Of a stretch of DNA of 17,264 nucleotides, positions 13,941 through 17,264 are shown in pieces (position 1 is the first letter of the stretch; every line of letters begins with the position of its first letter). This DNA comes from Myxococcales bacterium (GTDB lineage: Bacteria > Myxococcota_C > UBA6777), in the NCBI GenBank assembly GCA_027005175.1, contig JALTMC010000403.1, positions 1-17,264 of the forward strand, read 5' to 3'. A model generated the notes under the pieces. That model made no database searches. It saw only the letters and a list, made by a program, of their open reading frames with translations, and had not been told where the DNA came from. Position numbers and translations under genes: made by a program.

Positions 13941-15308
13941 TTACACTTTGACAGAGTTTGCACACAGTCCCAGTGTCCAACGAGGACTCCATGTTGGTGC
14001 AAAGCCCGCTCCAGCCTGCTTCCATAACTCATTCGGGTCAATGGATGTTGAGACGGCAGGACGCTGGTGCTGAAAATCTCCGAGTATTGGTGCGACATCC
14101 GGGTTATAACAATAATCACCCGTCACCTGCATCACATGAACCCTTCTTCCTTCAGCACTGAGAATCACAAGGTCACCTGGTTTCATCTGTCGATAAAGGC
14201 CCCAAAGGGCTCGTCTGCCGGAAGATATGTTTCGAATAGATGGATATGCACGTTTGATCGCTCGGGCGATATCCTCAGGACCTTGTGGGCGCAATTCTCT
14301 CAAGTCGCTGACCAATCCCCAGCCTGCTGCGATATAACCTTCTTGCTTATAGATCTCCACAGCCTGGGCCGGACATTCCCAGTGTGCTGTGAGACGCCAG
14401 ACCTGAACTTCTTCTGTTTCCGATGTTGGGGCGGTAATCACACTTGGTGAAGCGGGCGCTTTCGGCCCTGTTGGTTTTATGGGTACTGGTTGGATTGATA
14501 CAAGCTCGATCTCAATTTGTTGACCACGTGAACTCTCTACGATGGCTTTCCATTGTTCATTGGCTTCCGACAATGGGCGAATACCTGTTGTTGAGCTGCC
14601 ATCCTTACCATCACGCATCTTAATCCATGTGTTGGCCACACCATTGATACGAAGTGTTATCTCCTGGTTGCTTTGCAGAGCGAGTAAGCGCTGTCGAAGT
14701 TCCTCACTCCTTTTGATATGGGAAAGCCAGATAACATTGTCACGAACTGTTACATCTCCAGTCAGCGACAATGATGAGTCTGATGAAATAGGAGGATAAG
14801 TAACTTTGGGCGTGGGAGAAGAAACGGGGACAGGTTGCTCCGTTCGCTCTGGTATATTCAGGGCAACGGCCTTGATAAGATTCTCCATATCACGATCAAA
14901 ATCTGGGGCAGGGCGCAGATGGACCCCTTGATGGTAAGACAAATCTACAATCGCCTTGGGTAGCTGATCGGGTCGAGGCATCGAAGAATTATCCACAAAC
15001 ACCGGGATGATTGGAACCTCACGCTTCAGTGCTGCCTCCAACTCTATCCTTACAAAGTCGGTGGGGTTCTCCAGCCGTCGCCCACTGTCATCCGTTGCTT
15101 CCAACCACTGTGCCCCCATCACAGCAACCAAAACTTCACACTGTGTGACTTTCTCCGTCAGGTACTTTTTGAAGTTGACACCTGGCGGGATGTTATCGAC
15201 GTCCTTGAATACATGATCGCGGCCAAAGTGACTTACCAGCGACTTGTAGATCGCATCACTCACATAGGCACTGTCGCTGCGTCGGTACGAAATAAATATC
15301 CTGCTCAT
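13941..15308 (-). CDS. TIR-domain protein with C-terminal EVE/PUA-like domain, coupled to hsdS
   Basis: A 455-residue three-part protein. Residues 1-150 form a TIR domain: RIFISYRRSDS (3-13), FKDVDNIPPG (34-43), and FVRIELEAAL (85-94), in which Glu89 is the likely NADase glutamate. A proline/serine linker (about 155-180) follows. A small unrecognised alpha/beta region (185-272) has NVIWLSHIKRSEEL and TTGIRPL. After a second Pro-rich linker (273-300), residues 301-450 resemble the EVE/PUA-like N-terminal domains of Mrr-type modification-dependent restriction enzymes: VWRLTAHW, GYIAAGWGLVSDL, MKPGDLVIL and QVTGDYCYNPD. The expected role is NAD+ cleavage triggered by recognising a DNA state. Its ATG overlaps the TGA of hsdS (ATGA at 15308-15305), so translation is coupled to the restriction-modification operon. 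The EVE assignment is by pattern only. Confidence 0.75.
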   Translation of the reverse strand: MSRIFISYRRSDSAYVSDAIYKSLVSHFGRDHVFKDVDNIPPGVNFKKYLTEKVTQCEVLVAVMGAQWLEATDDSGRRLENPTDFVRIELEAALKREVPIIPVFVDNSSMPRPDQLPKAIVDLSYHQGVHLRPAPDFDRDMENLIKAVALNIPERTEQPVPVSSPTPKVTYPPISSDSSLSLTGDVTVRDNVIWLSHIKRSEELRQRLLALQSNQEITLRINGVANTWIKMRDGKDGSSTTGIRPLSEANEQWKAIVESSRGQQIEIELVSIQPVPIKPTGPKAPASPSVITAPTSETEEVQVWRLTAHWECPAQAVEIYKQEGYIAAGWGLVSDLRELRPQGPEDIARAIKRAYPSIRNISSGRRALWGLYRQMKPGDLVILSAEGRRVHVMQVTGDYCYNPDVAPILGDFQHQRPAVSTSIDPNELWKQAGAGFAPTWSPRWTLGLCANSVKV

Positions 15309-16897
15309 GAGGTGCTCTTTTTCTTTCGTCGTTTCGCCTTTTTCTTCTTGAGCGCAGCGGCTTCTCGTTCTGCTTTGATGCGCTTCAGCAACACAGAGGC
15401 TGGCTCATCGTTCGGGTCTTGGGGCACCAACTCCCCACGAAATGCTTTGGCAAGGATGGATTGATTCAACTTTTCCAGGTTACTGTTGGACAATCTGAAA
15501 CTTTTGGAAATCTTCTCTGCATATTCAAAACACTTTTGTATTTTGGTGACAAGCAGTTTTTGTTCTTCAAGAGGAGGTAGAGGAATAGGGGCGGCACGCA
15601 AAGTTGACCCATTTATTTTGGGCATATTTCCGGCTGTGCCAGTTGCTTGCCTACGAAAATAAGAGCGGCACTGCCAACTGTTCATCCATCTCCAAGTCCA
15701 ATGACGTAGGGATGATTCCTTAATTCGAATTCGCATCATAAGGTCTGGGTATATATATTCGTGCTTTGCTCCTTCATAAATTGCAGACGCACCAAGGTAG
15801 GTTAGACTGTTCGCTCTTTGTACCAAAAGATCTTCAGGTTCAAGCCAATACTTGGAATCCATAGGGATTGACTCATAGAGCCTTTTCACAGTTGAAGAAT
15901 TGAGAATCATCTCTCCTTGAGTAGTCGCGCTTAACTTCAAAGTGGGTGTCCCCAAAGCATCATTGCCAGCTTTCCCTGAGTAACCATTCGAAGGGCCTTC
16001 ATCAATGATTTCGTCCAGTCCAGTCCAACACCAGCCCTCTGGCAACTCCGGTAACTCGGACGTATCCGGTGACTCTGGTTCCTTATACTTCTTCTCTGCC
16101 TTGGCCATCTCCTTCGCCAAAGTTTTCTCATCATCCTTATCGGTCCATTGCTTGCCTGCTTTGTGTGCTCTTGCTTCAGCGCGAGCGCGTCCCTTCTCAG
16201 CTTCTGCTTCAATCCAGCGGGTGCGTCGTTCTTCTCGTATGCGCTCCAGCAACACATGGGCTGGTTCCACATCGGGATTCTGCTCGCGCCACTCCCGCGT
16301 CAAATCGCCACGGAAGGCGGCTGCCAGCACCGACTGACGAAACCGCTCCAACAACGGACCCACCGCCTCCAACGCCTCTCGGGCGCGGCTACTGTGGCCT
16401 TGGAGGGCTTCGACTTTGGCGACGATGCGCTTTTGCTCATTGAATGGAGGTAGGAATACTTTGGTTTTTTCGAACTTTCCTTTTGTGATGTGGCGGAGTC
16501 CGACCCCACCATGCGCTTGTGCGATAAAACTGTTTAACTTTTCATTTAATGCTAGTCGAAAAAACAGTTTGTCAATAAACTGCTCAGAAATCAAAACACG
16601 AAAGATATGTTGATTCAAAACTGCTCGTTCACCTTGCCATATATGCGCCCCAAAAGAAGTACCTGGCGTTCCTGACCATGCAAACAATAGCTCTTGATTC
16701 TCAATGTAAAACTTTTCTGGGACTTCTTGGTCATAGTAATTGAATGGCCTAGTTGGGTTATTCAGATTTTGTATTCTCACAATTGGAAGGCCGGTTTCTT
16801 TCCAATCCGAGGGCTTGAAGGCACGGCCATTTATCAAACTGCAGAGTTCTTTGATCTCTGTAGTTGTCCAGCCATTCGGGAGCTTTACCTTTAGCAT
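15305..16897 (-). CDS. hsdS: Type I restriction-modification specificity subunit HsdS
   Basis: A 530-residue specificity subunit with the usual two half-repeats. Target-recognition domain 1 starts at LPNGWTTTEI (6-15) and ends at LPPFNEQKRIVAKVEAL (149-165). A long conserved helix (165-225) contains LAAAFRGDLT. A charged linker (225-280) leads to target-recognition domain 2 from LPEGWCWTGL (285-294), ending at LPPLEEQKLLVTKI (440-453), then a second helix with LAKAFRGEL. Both halves contain the LxQSxLAxAFRGxL repeat, the internal duplication typical of the family. The tail (515-528) is strongly basic (KKKKAKRRKKK). It recognises a bipartite DNA site and recruits HsdM and HsdR; the target cannot be read from sequence. 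It begins 5 nt after the hsdM stop, with GGAG inside the end of hsdM as ribosome site. Its stop overlaps the TIR gene start. Confidence 0.93.
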   Translation of the reverse strand: MLKVKLPNGWTTTEIKELCSLINGRAFKPSDWKETGLPIVRIQNLNNPTRPFNYYDQEVPEKFYIENQELLFAWSGTPGTSFGAHIWQGERAVLNQHIFRVLISEQFIDKLFFRLALNEKLNSFIAQAHGGVGLRHITKGKFEKTKVFLPPFNEQKRIVAKVEALQGHSSRAREALEAVGPLLERFRQSVLAAAFRGDLTREWREQNPDVEPAHVLLERIREERRTRWIEAEAEKGRARAEARAHKAGKQWTDKDDEKTLAKEMAKAEKKYKEPESPDTSELPELPEGWCWTGLDEIIDEGPSNGYSGKAGNDALGTPTLKLSATTQGEMILNSSTVKRLYESIPMDSKYWLEPEDLLVQRANSLTYLGASAIYEGAKHEYIYPDLMMRIRIKESSLRHWTWRWMNSWQCRSYFRRQATGTAGNMPKINGSTLRAAPIPLPPLEEQKLLVTKIQKCFEYAEKISKSFRLSNSNLEKLNQSILAKAFRGELVPQDPNDEPASVLLKRIKAEREAAALKKKKAKRRKKKSTS

Positions 16898-16902
16898 TTT
16901 TT

Positions 16903-17264
16903 CTACAACTCCGCTTCATCAGAGGTATCGAGTAGTTTGGTCAAAGCTTCCATCTCATCCATCGCTATTTTAAGGTTCGTCATAATCTCGGCAGCAATTT
17001 CATCGGGCTCTGGAAGGTCATCGGCATGTTCAATGCTGTCATCTCTTAGCCAGGAAATGTCCAGGTTGTCGTTTCTGTCTTTGATTTGCCGACGCGTGAA
17101 ACAGCGAAAGCGACCTTCTTCTCCCTGGTCCTTTCGTTTGCTTTGTCCATGTGGGTTATCACCAAAGGCTTCTTCAAATTCCTTCATGTGTGCTCTGGTA
17201 AAGGGAGTACGTTTGCCAAAGGAGGGCATGTTGGTGCGAAGATCATAGATCCAGACATTCTCGG
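16903..17264 (-). CDS. hsdM: C-terminal end of type I restriction-modification methyltransferase HsdM (5' end outside window)
   Basis: The frame is open to the right edge and covers about the last 119 residues. The visible stretch VWIYDLRTNMPSFGKRTPF is the hallmark near the C-terminus of HsdM N6-adenine methyltransferases. It is followed by EEGRFRCFTRRQI, DNLDISWLRDDS and an acidic helical tail ending DTSDEAEL. The catalytic NPPY and SAM-binding motifs lie beyond the edge. It would methylate adenine at the site chosen by HsdS. The ATG at 17229 is internal, not a start. It is first in the visible minus-strand operon hsdM-hsdS-TIR. No hsdR is in the window; it may lie further right. Confidence 0.93.
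   Translation of the reverse strand, partial: ENVWIYDLRTNMPSFGKRTPFTRAHMKEFEEAFGDNPHGQSKRKDQGEEGRFRCFTRRQIKDRNDNLDISWLRDDSIEHADDLPEPDEIAAEIMTNLKIAMDEMEALTKLLDTSDEAEL

Noticed and set aside
16005-16453. Plus-strand open frames opposite hsdS
   Set aside because: They are antisense shadows of a well-conserved gene, with low-complexity Ser/Ala-rich translations and no family resemblance.

Overview
The window looks like a chromosomal stretch from a Gram-negative-type environmental bacterium of middling GC content. Its left edge is the tail of a giant multidomain kinase (TPR-like region, GAF, histidine kinase) of the kind found next to N-terminal Ser/Thr-kinase and AAA modules in filamentous cyanobacteria and myxobacteria-like deltaproteobacteria. 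That link, together with the large COG3349-type flavoproteins, is the only taxonomic clue, so the host is a low-confidence inference. No rRNA, tRNA, CRISPR array or intact insertion sequence was seen.

Left half (1-11,461): a metabolic and signalling block. The kinase (to 2773) is followed after 2 nt by an acetoacetate-decarboxylase-like gene (2776-3771). Next comes a local family of three large paralogous FAD-dependent oxidoreductases of about 715-770 residues. One is on the minus strand (3846-6158), convergent with the decarboxylase-like gene. Two are in tandem on the plus strand (6568-8712 and 8782-11088). The divergent intergenic region between the first and second copies has a good sigma70-type promoter for the minus-strand gene and what looks like the relict 5' end of another family member. 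The third paralog has lost the Asp of the conserved GDW flavin motif. A 62-codon fragment resembling the start of a Dyp-type haem peroxidase (11273-11461) ends this block.

Right half (11,610-17,264): a defence island, entirely on the minus strand. Reading in the direction of transcription: the 3' end of hsdM (cut by the window edge), hsdS (5 nt gap), then a TIR-domain gene whose ATG overlaps the hsdS stop codon (ATGA). The TIR protein carries a C-terminal domain resembling the EVE/PUA-like DNA-reading domains of modification-dependent restriction enzymes. After a 357-bp gap follow an AAA15/ABC-type ATPase and a DUF4276/TOPRIM-like putative nuclease, again with an ATGA-type overlap. A perfect 8-bp inverted repeat lies just upstream of the ATPase gene.

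The most interesting proposal is that the hsdS-coupled TIR-EVE gene is a suicide effector guarding the type I restriction-modification system. It would be analogous in position to prrC of the EcoprrI locus (hsdM-hsdS-prrC-hsdR), but with a TIR NADase in place of an anticodon nuclease. The ATPase-TOPRIM pair would be a second, separately promoted defence module. No hsdR is present in the window. The truncated peroxidase-like gene sits exactly at the boundary between the metabolic block and the island, as expected if arrival or rearrangement of the island broke it.
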